DNA of 26,838 nucleotides, from contig CAZZNQ010000059.1 of the NCBI GenBank assembly GCA_964655775.1, positions 1-26,838 on the forward strand, given 5' to 3'. Shown in pieces: positions 15,299 through 23,007 of this stretch (positions are counted from its first letter, which is position 1; each line of letters opens with the position of its first letter). Origin of the DNA: CAZZNQ01 sp964655775. Lineage in GTDB: Bacteria > Planctomycetota > Brocadiia > SM23-32. The notes under the pieces were generated by a model that saw only the letters and a list, made by a program, of their open reading frames with translations, was not told where the DNA came from and ran no database searches. A program made the translations under genes and the position numbers.

Positions 15299-16795
15299 CT
15301 ACCGCCAGGCTCTGCGGCTGAAAAGTATGAGCAACGGTATGATCTCCAGTCTTCCGGCCAGCATGCCGGCTATGTACACCAGCTTGATCACAGGATGCAG
15401 CAGACTGATCTCGTTGACCGGTATGTAACACGGCCCGATATTGCCCAGGGCGCTGAACATGCCGGATGCGCTGGCGACGGAGTTGTATCGGCTCAGGGAC
15501 GCGGTCGTTATCGCGCCGAACAGCAGCAGCGCCAGCCAGGCGAAGAAAAGGGCGGCGGTGCGGTGGATCTCCGATTCGTCCACGCGTTTGCCGTCGACCA
15601 GCACCAGTTCCACGGCGCTCTCCGGCGAGAGCGCCTCGCGCACCTGCTCAACGACGGTCCTCCAAAGGATAACGATTCGTATGACTTTCACTCCGCCGCC
15701 GGTGGAACCCGCACATCCGCCGATCAGCATCAACACCAGGAACACCTGCCTCGCCACAGGAGTGAAATAGTCGGTAGCTACGTCGCGTGTGGCGAATCCG
15801 GTGGTGCTGGCTATCGACACCACCTGGAACAGGCCGTGCCGGAAAGTCTCGCCGAAGCGGGCTTCGGGTGCGGAAAGCAGGCGCGAAACCATCACGGCCG
15901 CCAGCGCGACGCCCAGGATGGTCCACCACGCCTTCATCTCGGCATTGTCCCAGAGTGAACGGAGATCGCCCTTTAGCAATCTGTAGTGGATCAGGAAGTT
16001 CGTTCCTCCCGCCCACATGCCCACTATGATCACGTATTCGATGGCGACGTGATGGCGGAAGCCGGCCTGTTCGTAGTAGGCGATGCTGGCGTCATGGGGT
16101 GAATAGCCGCCGGTGGCGATGCAGGTAAAGGCGTGGGAGACGGCGTCGTACGCGCTCACTTTGCAGAGGATGAGCGCGCCGGCGATCAGCGCCGTAAAGA
16201 GGATGTACACCAGCCAGAGGATCTTCAAGGTGTTCCACATGCCCGGTGCCACGCGCTTGCCCCTTATCTTGTGGCTCTCGGCGCCGAACAGTCGGTGGGA
16301 AAGGCCGCCTTCGAATAGGACGACCAGGAAGAAAGTCAGGATCCCCAGTCCGCCTATCCATTGCGTCATGCTGCGCCAGAAGAGCAGCGACAGTGGCATC
16401 TGGTCCAATCCCGTGAGCATCGTGATGCCCGTGGTGGTGAAGCCGCTCATCGCCTCGAAGTAGGCGTCCAGGTAGCTGACGCCGAGTTCGTAACTGAAGG
16501 GTATTGCGCCCACGGCGCTGACGACGACCCAGCCCAGCAGGCAGATGAGCATCGCCTCGGGTGAGCCCACGCGCCGGGGGCCGCGCCAGCGCTTGATCTG
16601 CCAGCGACACACGGCGCCCAGAATGAGGGAAACGACCAGGGGGATGGCGAACGTGAGCAGCTTCGCGTCGGGGCGGCCCGTCTCTCGAAGATAGAGTGCC
16701 TGGAAGAAAGGCACGAGGAGCAGGAAGCCGAAGACCAGAAGCACGTAGCCCACGTAGGTGAGTACTACACGCAGCCTGGCCAGCGGAAAGCGCAT
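15299..16795 (-). CDS. trkH: Trk potassium uptake channel subunit TrkH
   Basis: This 498-aa integral membrane protein forms the K+ pathway of the Trk system. All four pore loops with their filter glycines are present: SGFTTTG (117-123), CIATGG (225-230), ASTTGF (329-334) and ALGNIGP (449-455). About ten membrane segments surround them, and the sequence ends RLEIIPLLILFSRRAWR, typical of TrkH. The ATG at 16795 is chosen although the frame is open to 16858, because a TACAAT -10 element (16837-16842) lies within that extension; the ribosome site is weak. Together with trkA it makes a complete two-gene transporter. Confidence 0.95.
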   Translation of the reverse strand: MRFPLARLRVVLTYVGYVLLVFGFLLLVPFFQALYLRETGRPDAKLLTFAIPLVVSLILGAVCRWQIKRWRGPRRVGSPEAMLICLLGWVVVSAVGAIPFSYELGVSYLDAYFEAMSGFTTTGITMLTGLDQMPLSLLFWRSMTQWIGGLGILTFFLVVLFEGGLSHRLFGAESHKIRGKRVAPGMWNTLKILWLVYILFTALIAGALILCKVSAYDAVSHAFTCIATGGYSPHDASIAYYEQAGFRHHVAIEYVIIVGMWAGGTNFLIHYRLLKGDLRSLWDNAEMKAWWTILGVALAAVMVSRLLSAPEARFGETFRHGLFQVVSIASTTGFATRDVATDYFTPVARQVFLVLMLIGGCAGSTGGGVKVIRIVILWRTVVEQVREALSPESAVELVLVDGKRVDESEIHRTAALFFAWLALLLFGAITTASLSRYNSVASASGMFSALGNIGPCYIPVNEISLLHPVIKLVYIAGMLAGRLEIIPLLILFSRRAWR

Positions 16796-16836
16796 AAGGG
16801 TGCCTGACGCTGAGAAGGGCGGACGGTCCAGGGCGC

Positions 16837-16866
16837 ATTGTAGCCGCCCCGCTCGCATGTCTGCAA
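16837..16866 (-). promoter_or_regulatory. Promoter of trkH-trkA
   Basis: On the minus strand TACAAT (16837-16842) is an almost perfect -10, with TTGCAG (16861-16866) 18 bp upstream as a weak -35. The predicted transcript start near 16830 is 35 bases before the trkH ATG. Confidence 0.5.
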
Positions 16867-16903
16867 CTTCGTCAGGCGGCCGGCTACGGGGCGTCGCGGG
16901 TTG

Positions 16904-17386
16904 TCATGCCTGCATCACAGGGCACCCCGCCTGCTCGATGAGGTATTCGACAGGGGAGCCGAAGAACCTGCGCACCCATGCCGGTCGCTCGCTGCGTGTG
17001 GTGACGATCAGGCCCGGCTGTGTCTTTTCGGCCACCTCTACTGTGACCTCGCCGAATCGGCCGATCGTCGTGTGCGTGCTGCTCCTGCAGCCCAGTTCAG
17101 CGGCCCGCGCGGCGATGGCCGCCGCCTGTTCTTCGGCCTGCCGCAGATGCTCGCGGAGCAGGTCTTCCTCGCACTTCTTCTTCAGACCCGGGAACAGGCC
17201 CAGGTCCGTCTCGACGAAGTAGCGGGCGAGGTTGCGGTCGGCCACGCAGACGACCACCAGCTCGCCCGCCTCCCTCGCCTTCTCCAGCGCCAGATCGACG
17301 GCCTGCTCCGATTGCCGAAAGGTGGACAACGCAAGCATCACAGGACCGGTAACCGGCATGGTGTTGGTGTTTTCGTCATCGCTCAT
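16904..17386 (-). CDS. Universal stress protein-like, ATP motif degenerate
   Basis: The 160-aa product has the UspA fold: TGPVMLALSTFRQSEQAVDLALEKA at the first strand-helix, LVVVCVADRN, TTIGRFGEVTVEVAEKTQPGLIVTTRS, and FFGSPVEYLIEQAGCPVMQA at the end. In ATP-binding family members the pattern G-2x-G-9x-G-S/T precedes this last helix; here the final GS is kept but both earlier glycines are replaced (T and E in TTRSERPAW). It probably does not bind ATP, unlike the canonical protein at 25402-25872. The ATG at 17386 follows GGGGA. It lies 43 bases downstream of msrB in the same direction, suggesting shared oxidative-stress expression. A charged insertion (PGLKKKCEEDLLREHLRQAEEQ) sits mid-protein. 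Confidence 0.82.
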   Translation of the reverse strand: MSDDENTNTMPVTGPVMLALSTFRQSEQAVDLALEKAREAGELVVVCVADRNLARYFVETDLGLFPGLKKKCEEDLLREHLRQAEEQAAAIAARAAELGCRSSTHTTIGRFGEVTVEVAEKTQPGLIVTTRSERPAWVRRFFGSPVEYLIEQAGCPVMQA

Positions 17387-17429
17387 GACATTCCCCGTTC
17401 CATCTGTCGGTCCCGCGTGCGAAGCTGCA

Positions 17430-17840
17430 TCATTTCTCCTCTTCTTCCTCCGGTCGGAAATCCAGAGCGGCCGAGTTGATGCAGTAGCGCAATCCGGTCG
17501 GCTGTGGGCCGTCCTCGAACACGTGTCCCAGATGGCCGCCGCATCGGCTGCACACCACCTCCGTCCGCACCGTGCCCAGACTCCGGTCCTCGGCGGTCCC
17601 CACGCTGTCGTCCTCGGCCGGCTTCCAGAAGCTGGGCCAGCCGCTGCCGGAATCATACTTGGCCTCGGATCCGAAGAGCTCCTTGCCACATGCAGCACAG
17701 AGATAGGCGCCCGGTTCCTTCTTGTCGTTGTACTCTCCGGTGAAGGCTGGTTCCGTACCCTTCCGGCGCAGTATGCAGTATTCCTCTTCGGTCAGTTCTT
17801 CACGCCATTCGGCGTCGGTCTTCTCGATCTTCTCTGCCAT
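17430..17840 (-). CDS. msrB: Peptide-methionine (R)-S-oxide reductase MsrB
   Basis: MsrB reduces methionine R-sulfoxide in proteins. The 136-aa protein has the structural zinc pairs C48/C51 (CAACG) and C97/C100 (CSRCGGHLGH), the substrate-binding SGSGWPSF and the catalytic C120 in GLRYCINSAAL. The usual resolving cysteine in the GSGWPSF region is not seen, so recycling may use another cysteine or thioredoxin directly. There is no signal peptide, so it is cytosolic. The ATG at 17840 has AGGAGG eight bases upstream. The tail is acidic (EEEEEK). A methionine-repair enzyme is compatible with an anaerobe that meets occasional oxygen. Confidence 0.96.
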   Translation of the reverse strand: MAEKIEKTDAEWREELTEEEYCILRRKGTEPAFTGEYNDKKEPGAYLCAACGKELFGSEAKYDSGSGWPSFWKPAEDDSVGTAEDRSLGTVRTEVVCSRCGGHLGHVFEDGPQPTGLRYCINSAALDFRPEEEEEK

Positions 17841-17902
17841 GCTTGCATCCTCCTGTTGAGCGGCTCGGGCGGGGGGCCGCGACTGTTCCCCTGAGCATAT
17901 AC

Positions 17903-17931
17903 ATTGTCGCACTCCGTGACTCCGTGGGCAA
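17903..17931 (-). promoter_or_regulatory. Possible promoter of msrB
   Basis: On the minus strand TTGCCC (17926-17931), 17 bp and GACAAT (17903-17908) lie about 60 bases before the msrB ATG. The match is 8 of 12. Confidence 0.35.
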
Positions 17932-18026
17932 GGAGTAGTCGACGGCGGCCAACGCGAAACCGTTAGCAGGCATATTCAAGCAGGCGCTCTTGGGTGGGGT
18001 TCACGTCGGAGTCCCGAGGCAAGAAG

Positions 18027-18055
18027 TTGAAAATCGCGAGGTCGTTTACTAATCT
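18027..18055 (+). promoter_or_regulatory. Weak promoter candidate for rnc
   Basis: TTGAAA (18027-18032) is followed after 17 bp by TAATCT (18050-18055) in an unusually AT-rich patch just ahead of the rnc ribosome site. The -10 match is only 3 of 6. Nothing else is recognisable between msrB and rnc (17932-18026). Confidence 0.3.
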
Positions 18056-18099
18056 TGTGAACACCGATGCGGCCGAGACAGGAAAGGAGCGAATGCGAC

Positions 18100-18804
18100 A
18101 TGGACGCGGCGAAGTCTGAGTTCGCTGCAGCGCTCGGGTATGGGTTCAGGGAGCCGGCCCTTCTCGGACGCGCCCTTACGCATGCGTCCGCGCCTCGGGA
18201 AGGCGGCAAGTCCAACGAGCGCCTGGAGTACCTGGGAGACGCGGTCGTGGGGCTCGTCGTGTGCGACCATCTGTTCCGCACTTTCCCTTCGTGGACGGAA
18301 GGGCAGATGACGGAGGTGAAGTCGGCCGTGGTCTCGCGCCGTATGATGGCCCCAGTTGGGAGGCGGATGGGAATTCCCGAGGTCCTTGAGGTGGACGACG
18401 GACTGAGGCGCAGGTCCAACTACACGATCGCGATGGTGTCCGGCGCCTACGAGGCCGTGACCGGTGCCATCTACCTGGACGGCGGCTTCCAGGCCGCACG
18501 GGATTTCGTTGTGCGCACGCTGGGTCCCGCGATCGATCGGGTCCTGGCGAACGAGCATGCCAGGGACTGCAAGTCAATCCTCCAGCGCCGGACCCAGGCC
18601 GAGCGCAAGGGAATACCCACCTACCGCATCACCCGCCTGGAGGGGCCGGACCATCTGCCGTGCTTCGAGGCCGTGGTGGAGGTGGAGGAGCAGGAGTGTG
18701 GTACGGGCCGCGGAGCCACCAAGAGGGCCGCAGAGCAGCATGCGGCGGGCGAAGCCCTGAACGTGATGTACCCGGGATGGCTGGACGACGACGATGGACA
18801 GTGA
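18100..18804 (+). CDS. rnc: Ribonuclease III with an altered metal site
   Basis: RNase III cleaves double-stranded RNA in rRNA and mRNA processing. The 234-aa product has an endonuclease domain (about 6-145) with NERLEYLGDAVV (E43, D47) and a dsRNA-binding domain (156-224, DCKSILQRRTQAERKGIPTY through ATKRAAEQHAAGEAL). In the second catalytic block, canonical proteins read ADxxEAxxGAIYLD; here it is SGAYEAVTGAIYLDGG, so the aspartate equivalent to E. coli D114 is G115 while E118 (E. coli E117) remains. This may lower or alter cleavage. The ATG at 18100 has AAGGAG ten bases upstream. It is monocistronic and converges on the gene at 18843. Mini-III is excluded by the dsRBD. Confidence 0.92.
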   Translation: MDAAKSEFAAALGYGFREPALLGRALTHASAPREGGKSNERLEYLGDAVVGLVVCDHLFRTFPSWTEGQMTEVKSAVVSRRMMAPVGRRMGIPEVLEVDDGLRRRSNYTIAMVSGAYEAVTGAIYLDGGFQAARDFVVRTLGPAIDRVLANEHARDCKSILQRRTQAERKGIPTYRITRLEGPDHLPCFEAVVEVEEQECGTGRGATKRAAEQHAAGEALNVMYPGWLDDDDGQ

Positions 18805-18842
18805 GATGTCGGGTGGTCTGTGAGTCGAGAGAACTGGGCGGC

Positions 18843-19862
18843 CTATGGCAGGATGTCGAGGTCGGGGACTGGCTCATTGTCGGAAGGCTCGTTCGGCGTT
18901 CCCTGCCGCAGAAGTCCGAGAAGGCTATCCGGCTTCGGGATGCCGGTGGACGCCGGCACCCGATCCCGACGCCCCGCGTACACCTTTGTATCGGCCTCCG
19001 CCCCGGGCATCGTCGCCACCGGCTCGAACTCGCACCATTTGTAGGACCGGGCCTCGAACCGTAGCGACTTGACGTCGGCTCTTTTCAGTCCCCGGACCGT
19101 GGCCGTGAAGCGCACCATGCGGCCCACCGGTTCGCTGGTTCCCTCTATCGGGCGCGTGCTACCGTCTTGCAGCACAGCGACGATCCGTCTTTGCCGTTCT
19201 TCCAGGTCGCCGGTCACGGTTGCCGTCAGCGTGTCCTCGTTCTGCCTGACTACCCATGTATGCGGGCCATGCTTGCCTCCCCTAGGACCGTGTTCGGAGA
19301 CAAGTTCCCACGCTCCCGTCGCAACGCCGGCCTGCACGATCACCGTCTCGCGTTCGTCGCGTAGGGTGGCAATGAATGCGCGCATTCCCGAGGCGATTGG
19401 CTCATCCGACACGGGCTCAGCCGTCTCAAGCAACTCAGGACTCGGAAAGAGTTCGCAGTGCAGGTGGGCATTCGGTTCCTCAGACACCAGTCGGAACACC
19501 AGCTCCCGCGTCATCCGCCCCTTCACCCTCTCGGCTGTGAAGTCGTACGGGGCGCTTTCCAGTGGAGAACCGTCGGGACGCCACCACTTGCGATCCTCTG
19601 CACGATGGTATCCGATGGCCAGGAACTGAAGTTGGGTCTTGTCATCCAAGCGCAGGCTATATGGTCCGATGGCTCCCTCTGGGGCTTCGGGCAGGGAAGG
19701 GGCGGGCCGGGGGACGATCGAGAGAGACGGTTTCTGAAGCACGGGATGCTCGTGGTTCGGATCGGTGGTCGATGCGGCTGCGACAAGAGAATTGAGCATC
19801 AGCGCGGCAGCAAGAAGAGTCCACCGCCGCTGCCGTTCGTCGATCCTGTTCTTGGCCGCCAT
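18843..19862 (-). CDS. Exported protein of unknown function with WWRPDGSPLE motif
   Basis: The 339-aa product begins MAAKNRIDERQRRW and a hydrophobic signal segment (TLLAAALMLNSLVAAAS). A proline-rich linker follows. A beta-rich domain has the striking motif KWWRPDGSPLE at about 94-104, then YDFTAERVKGRMTRELVFRL and THTWVVRQNEDTLTATVTGDLEERQRRIVAVL. Similar WWRPDGSPL segments occur in extracytoplasmic parts of Planctomycetota proteins (recalled, not searched). It is probably periplasmic or surface-attached. The ATG at 19862 with GAGGTAGGTG ahead is preferred; the frame is open further upstream but crosses the -10 element at 19909. The function is unknown. Confidence 0.78.
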   Translation of the reverse strand: MAAKNRIDERQRRWTLLAAALMLNSLVAAASTTDPNHEHPVLQKPSLSIVPRPAPSLPEAPEGAIGPYSLRLDDKTQLQFLAIGYHRAEDRKWWRPDGSPLESAPYDFTAERVKGRMTRELVFRLVSEEPNAHLHCELFPSPELLETAEPVSDEPIASGMRAFIATLRDERETVIVQAGVATGAWELVSEHGPRGGKHGPHTWVVRQNEDTLTATVTGDLEERQRRIVAVLQDGSTRPIEGTSEPVGRMVRFTATVRGLKRADVKSLRFEARSYKWCEFEPVATMPGAEADTKVYAGRRDRVPASTGIPKPDSLLGLLRQGTPNEPSDNEPVPDLDILP

Positions 19863-19908
19863 GACACCTACCTCAACCGGTTCCGAATCCGCTCCCAGTG
19901 ATGAGTGC

Positions 19909-19917
19909 AGTATAGCA
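19909..19917 (-). promoter_or_regulatory. Extended -10 promoter of the exported protein at 18843
   Basis: The minus strand reads TGCTATACT: a TATACT -10 hexamer (19909-19914) with the TGn extension (19915-19917). No good -35 is visible, which suits an extended -10 promoter. It is divergent from the promoter at 19955. Confidence 0.45.
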
Positions 19918-19954
19918 TCGAAAGGTTCACGGCGTTTGCGTCGACACCACAGCA

Positions 19955-19983
19955 TTGACGGTGAGGGGCGCTTTGCCTATACT
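19955..19983 (+). promoter_or_regulatory. Promoter of the DUF4214-like exported protein
   Basis: TTGACG (19955-19960), 17 bp and TATACT (19978-19983) match the sigma70 consensus at 10 of 12 positions, with a leader of about 60 bases to the ATG at 20051. Confidence 0.65.
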
Positions 19984-20050
19984 TCGGGCCAGACCACTTC
20001 TTGGGCGATTTCCCGTGACCCGGCTGCGACGCGAAAAAGGAGGATGAGCG

Positions 20051-20815
20051 ATGCTGCGGATTCTATCTTGCTTGCTGGTTGGGGTGGCAATGCTCTCGGC
20101 TGCCGCCTTGTCTGGCGCTGGCGGGGAGAAGAGGGACATGGACGAATGGCGCAACGTTATGTGCCCCGGTTCTGAACCGGACGCGGAGATCCGGCGGATC
20201 AACCGATTGGAGGCCGAGATCGGAAAGGTGCCGGTGAGCGCGCGTCGCATACGGGCGTTGATATCGCGGATCGATCCGCTCAGCCACTACAGGGCATTCG
20301 AGAACATCGAGTTCGTCGTGACCGCAATCGGGGTAGGCGATTACCCGGGGAGTCCGGCCGTGGATGTCCTGTGGCGCCACGGGCAGATCGACGAGGAGCG
20401 CCGCGACACGGCCAAAAGATACACTTACTGCATGCAGGCATGGGCGGAGGAGAAGCCGGAAGAGGAGGCGGCCGACGAACGACCGGAATGCCGTGAGCTT
20501 CTCGCCCATATCTACGCCACCCTGGGAGAGCCCGACGAGTGCAAGCGCTGGCTGGCCCTTTCGCTGGCCAAGACGTTGAAGGAGCACGCCTACCGAAGCT
20601 GGGATTTCATCGCGGATTACGGCGACGAGGAGTTCGTGCGCGCGGCTTACCTCGGGATCCTCGGTCGCGAGCCGTCGCCGGACGACTTGGCTTTCCGGGT
20701 GCGTGAGCTGCAGGAGGGCAAATCCCGTGAGGTGCTCTTCAATCAGATTCTCGCGTCGGAAGAGCATAGGGAGTCCTGTCTGATTCGCGTGGCGGGCGTC
20801 TTGAAGGGGCGGTAG
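20051..20815 (+). CDS. Exported protein with a C-terminal DUF4214-like domain
   Basis: The 254-aa product has a signal peptide (MLRILSCLLVGVAMLSAAALSGAG). An alpha-helical middle follows, with DPLSHYRAFENIEFVV and a CRELLAHIYATLGEPDECKRWLAL segment that looks like a TPR-type helix pair. The C-terminal stretch EEFVRAAYLGILGREPSPDDL (193-213) and ASEEHR (235-240) fit the DUF4214 pattern of FVxxxYxxxLGRxPD...S.E. DUF4214 domains often sit in secreted, surface or repeat-containing proteins; here the unit is single. The ATG has AGGAGG eight bases before it and a strong promoter. The gene is monocistronic and lies ahead of the redox operon. The function is unknown. Confidence 0.8.
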   Translation: MLRILSCLLVGVAMLSAAALSGAGGEKRDMDEWRNVMCPGSEPDAEIRRINRLEAEIGKVPVSARRIRALISRIDPLSHYRAFENIEFVVTAIGVGDYPGSPAVDVLWRHGQIDEERRDTAKRYTYCMQAWAEEKPEEEAADERPECRELLAHIYATLGEPDECKRWLALSLAKTLKEHAYRSWDFIADYGDEEFVRAAYLGILGREPSPDDLAFRVRELQEGKSREVLFNQILASEEHRESCLIRVAGVLKGR

Positions 20816-20834
20816 CCTCGGCAGCTACCCATGT

Positions 20835-20864
20835 TTGACAGCCAGGAATCCCGGCTGCTAAAAT
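20835..20864 (+). promoter_or_regulatory. Promoter of the MetVF redox operon
   Basis: TTGACA (20835-20840), 18 bp and TAAAAT (20859-20864), with an upstream TG extension, form one of the strongest promoters in the window. Transcription would start near 20871, leaving a leader of about 125 bases before the TTG at 20995. Confidence 0.7.
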
Positions 20865-20880
20865 GGAGGGGAATTGAACC

Positions 20881-20912
20881 GGCACGGCGACCCGTCTCGG
20901 AGTCGTCGTGCC
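20881..20912 (+). promoter_or_regulatory. Leader hairpin / inverted repeat ahead of the redox operon
   Basis: The arms GGCACGGCGAC (20881-20891) and GTCGTCGTGCC (20902-20912) pair over 11 bp with one G-U. The loop CCGTCTCGGA can add CCG-CGG pairs. No U-run follows, so it is not an intrinsic terminator as such. A second small hairpin, TCCGG/CCGGA (20950-20954, 20965-20969), lies between it and the start codon. It could be an RNA leader element or a DNA operator just inside the transcript. Confidence 0.5.
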
Positions 20913-20994
20913 ATTGCTGTAAGCGGTTCTCATCAGGAATGTTGCGACATCCGGTGCACTCTCGCCGGACTCTCCTTGACGGGGGCGAAAACCG

Positions 20995-22983
20995 TTGGCG
21001 GACGCGGACACCAGTATTCCCACCGAACTCGATATCGAGTACTGCGAAACGTGCAAGGCCGCGTGTCCGGTGCACACCGACACCCGTGCGTACGTGCAGT
21101 TGATCACCGAGGGGCGCTACGAGGAAGCTTTCGAGAAGATCCGCGAGCACAATCCGTTCCCCTCCGTCTGCGGTCTGATATGTCACCACCCCTGCGAGCA
21201 GGCCTGCCGACGGGTGGCCGTGGACGAGCCCGTCGCACTGCGCAACCTGAAGCGCTTTGCCGTGGAGCAGACCCTGGAACACCGCGAGGAACACAGGGGG
21301 CCGGCGAAGATCACGCATACAGAGACGGTCGGCGTGGTAGGCAGCGGGCCGGCCGGCCTGACCGCGGCGGCTGACTGCATCCGCGACGGGTATGCCGTGA
21401 CCGTGTATGAGGCGCTTTCGCAACCGGGAGGGCTTCTGGCCTGCGCCTTGCCCAAGTACCGGCTTCCGGACGAAGCCCTACAGCAGGACTTGGATGACAT
21501 CACGGCGCTCGGAGTGGATATCGTCTCCGACTGCCGGGTAGGGCGGGACGTAAGCCTGGGCGAACTGAGGCAGCGCCACGACGCGGTCGTGTTGGCGGTG
21601 GGGCTTTCTGAGAGCCGTTCGCTGCCGATAGAGAACGCGGACCACGCCGGTGTTCTGGGCGCGCTTCCGTTCCTGCGGCGGGTGGCGCTGGGCGAGGAAG
21701 TGGAGGTTCCGGAGCAGGTGCTCGTGATCGGCGGGGGCAACGTTGGGGTCGACGTCGCCCGGACGGCCCTACGCCTGGGCGCTGAGAAAGTGCAAATGAT
21801 ATGTCTGGAATCCGAGGACGAGATGCCGGCATGGGATTGGGAATGCCGCGAGGCCCTGGAAGAGGGCATCGAGATCGTCCACCGGCGCGGACCTACGCGT
21901 GTGCTGATCGAAGATGGCGAGGTCGTGGGCATAGAGTTACGGGAGGTCGAGCGTGTCTTCGACGAAGAAGGACGCTTCGCACCGACCTACTTCGACGACA
22001 GGCTCAGCCGACTTGACGGCCAGATGGTGGTGATGGCGATAGGCCAGAGCCCCGACCTCGAACTTGTGGACGATACAGGCGTCAACCTGACCGAACGCGG
22101 ACTGCTTCGATTCGACGGCGACACGATGAGTACATCGGCTGAGGGTGTCTTCGCGTGCGGCGAGGTGGTGACCGGCCCCGGCAGCGCGATAGAGGCCGTG
22201 GCAAGTGGGCATCGCGCGGCGGCTGCGGTGCGCGCCTACCTGGAAACGGGCGAAGTGCGGCCGGTCCAGGATGAGGAGATTGCGGAGGAACTCGACGACC
22301 TGCCCCAGGACGTAATCCGCAACGTGAAACGCCTGGACAGACTTGCGATGCCGACGCTGTCGCCGGAGGAGCGCCGCCGCAGCTTCGTCCAGTTCGAGCT
22401 GGGTTACTCCGAGCAGGACGCCATCCGCGAGGCGTGGCGGTGTTTGTCCTGCACGGCCGGGGCGGACGTGGACGACGCAAAGTGCGAAGCATGCCTGACC
22501 TGCCCCCGCGTCTGCCCATTCGGCGTGCCGTTGGTGGACGACACCGCCGTCATGTGCTCGGACATGTGCCAGGCGTGCGGGCTGTGCGCGGTGGAATGTC
22601 CCGCGAACGCGATTAGCATAAAACGGTTTGCGGTGGGGGACATTGCGTCCCGTATCGAGAAGCTTATGTCGTCCGCGGCCGGGACCGTCTCGCGCATTGA
22701 GATCGTCTGCAGTCAGGATGCCCAGACGCGACGAGAGCTGACGGACCGGGTGGAAGGCCTGAACGGGGAGTCCACGGGTTACATCCCAGTCACGTGCGCG
22801 GCGCTTGCGGACGAAGTGGCAATGATGAAGCCGTTTGAGTTCGGCGCTCACGAGGTGGTAGTGCGGATGTGTTCGACGTGCCGTTATCGCGGCGCAGAAG
22901 ACCGCCTCGCGAAGCGGGTAAAACGGACCAAAGGAATACTTGACGCCGCCGGTGTCGGGGGCGACAAGCTGACGCTGCAATAG
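20995..22983 (+). CDS. GltD/NfnB-like flavoprotein fused to two-cluster ferredoxin and MvhD-like domain
   Basis: The 662-aa product is a composite electron-transfer subunit. Residues 13-95 form the Fe-S domain of GltD (C17/C20/C24 and C59/C63/C67/C71). Residues 110-415 are the FAD and pyridine-nucleotide domains, with GSGPAG (116-121), PGGLL...PKYRLP, GGGNVG (246-251) and VFACGEVVTGPGSAIEAVASG. Residues 480-540 carry two ferredoxin-like clusters (CEACLTCPRVCPFG; CSDMCQACGLCAVECP). The C-terminal 100 residues (IPVTCAALADEVAMMKPFEFGAHEVVVRMC, then CRYRGAEDR) resemble MvhD/FrhD delta subunits. The typical NADPH-binding arginine pair after GGGN is replaced by LESEDEMPAW. The TTG at 20995 follows GGGGGCG and is the only start before the first cysteine motif. 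With metV and metF 3' it probably supplies electrons to methylene-tetrahydrofolate reductase. Confidence 0.85.
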   Translation: MADADTSIPTELDIEYCETCKAACPVHTDTRAYVQLITEGRYEEAFEKIREHNPFPSVCGLICHHPCEQACRRVAVDEPVALRNLKRFAVEQTLEHREEHRGPAKITHTETVGVVGSGPAGLTAAADCIRDGYAVTVYEALSQPGGLLACALPKYRLPDEALQQDLDDITALGVDIVSDCRVGRDVSLGELRQRHDAVVLAVGLSESRSLPIENADHAGVLGALPFLRRVALGEEVEVPEQVLVIGGGNVGVDVARTALRLGAEKVQMICLESEDEMPAWDWECREALEEGIEIVHRRGPTRVLIEDGEVVGIELREVERVFDEEGRFAPTYFDDRLSRLDGQMVVMAIGQSPDLELVDDTGVNLTERGLLRFDGDTMSTSAEGVFACGEVVTGPGSAIEAVASGHRAAAAVRAYLETGEVRPVQDEEIAEELDDLPQDVIRNVKRLDRLAMPTLSPEERRRSFVQFELGYSEQDAIREAWRCLSCTAGADVDDAKCEACLTCPRVCPFGVPLVDDTAVMCSDMCQACGLCAVECPANAISIKRFAVGDIASRIEKLMSSAAGTVSRIEIVCSQDAQTRRELTDRVEGLNGESTGYIPVTCAALADEVAMMKPFEFGAHEVVVRMCSTCRYRGAEDRLAKRVKRTKGILDAAGVGGDKLTLQ

Positions 22984-23007
22984 CGGGTAACGACCGGGAG
23001 TCATCAT

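Noticed and set aside
16796..16858. A longer trkH start at 16858
   Set aside because: The TACAAT promoter element lies within the extra codons and the added residues are polar and unlike TrkH.
20976..20981. TTGACG as a -35 for the redox operon
   Set aside because: A matching -10 would fall inside the coding region; the TTGACA/TAAAAT pair at 20835-20864 is much better.
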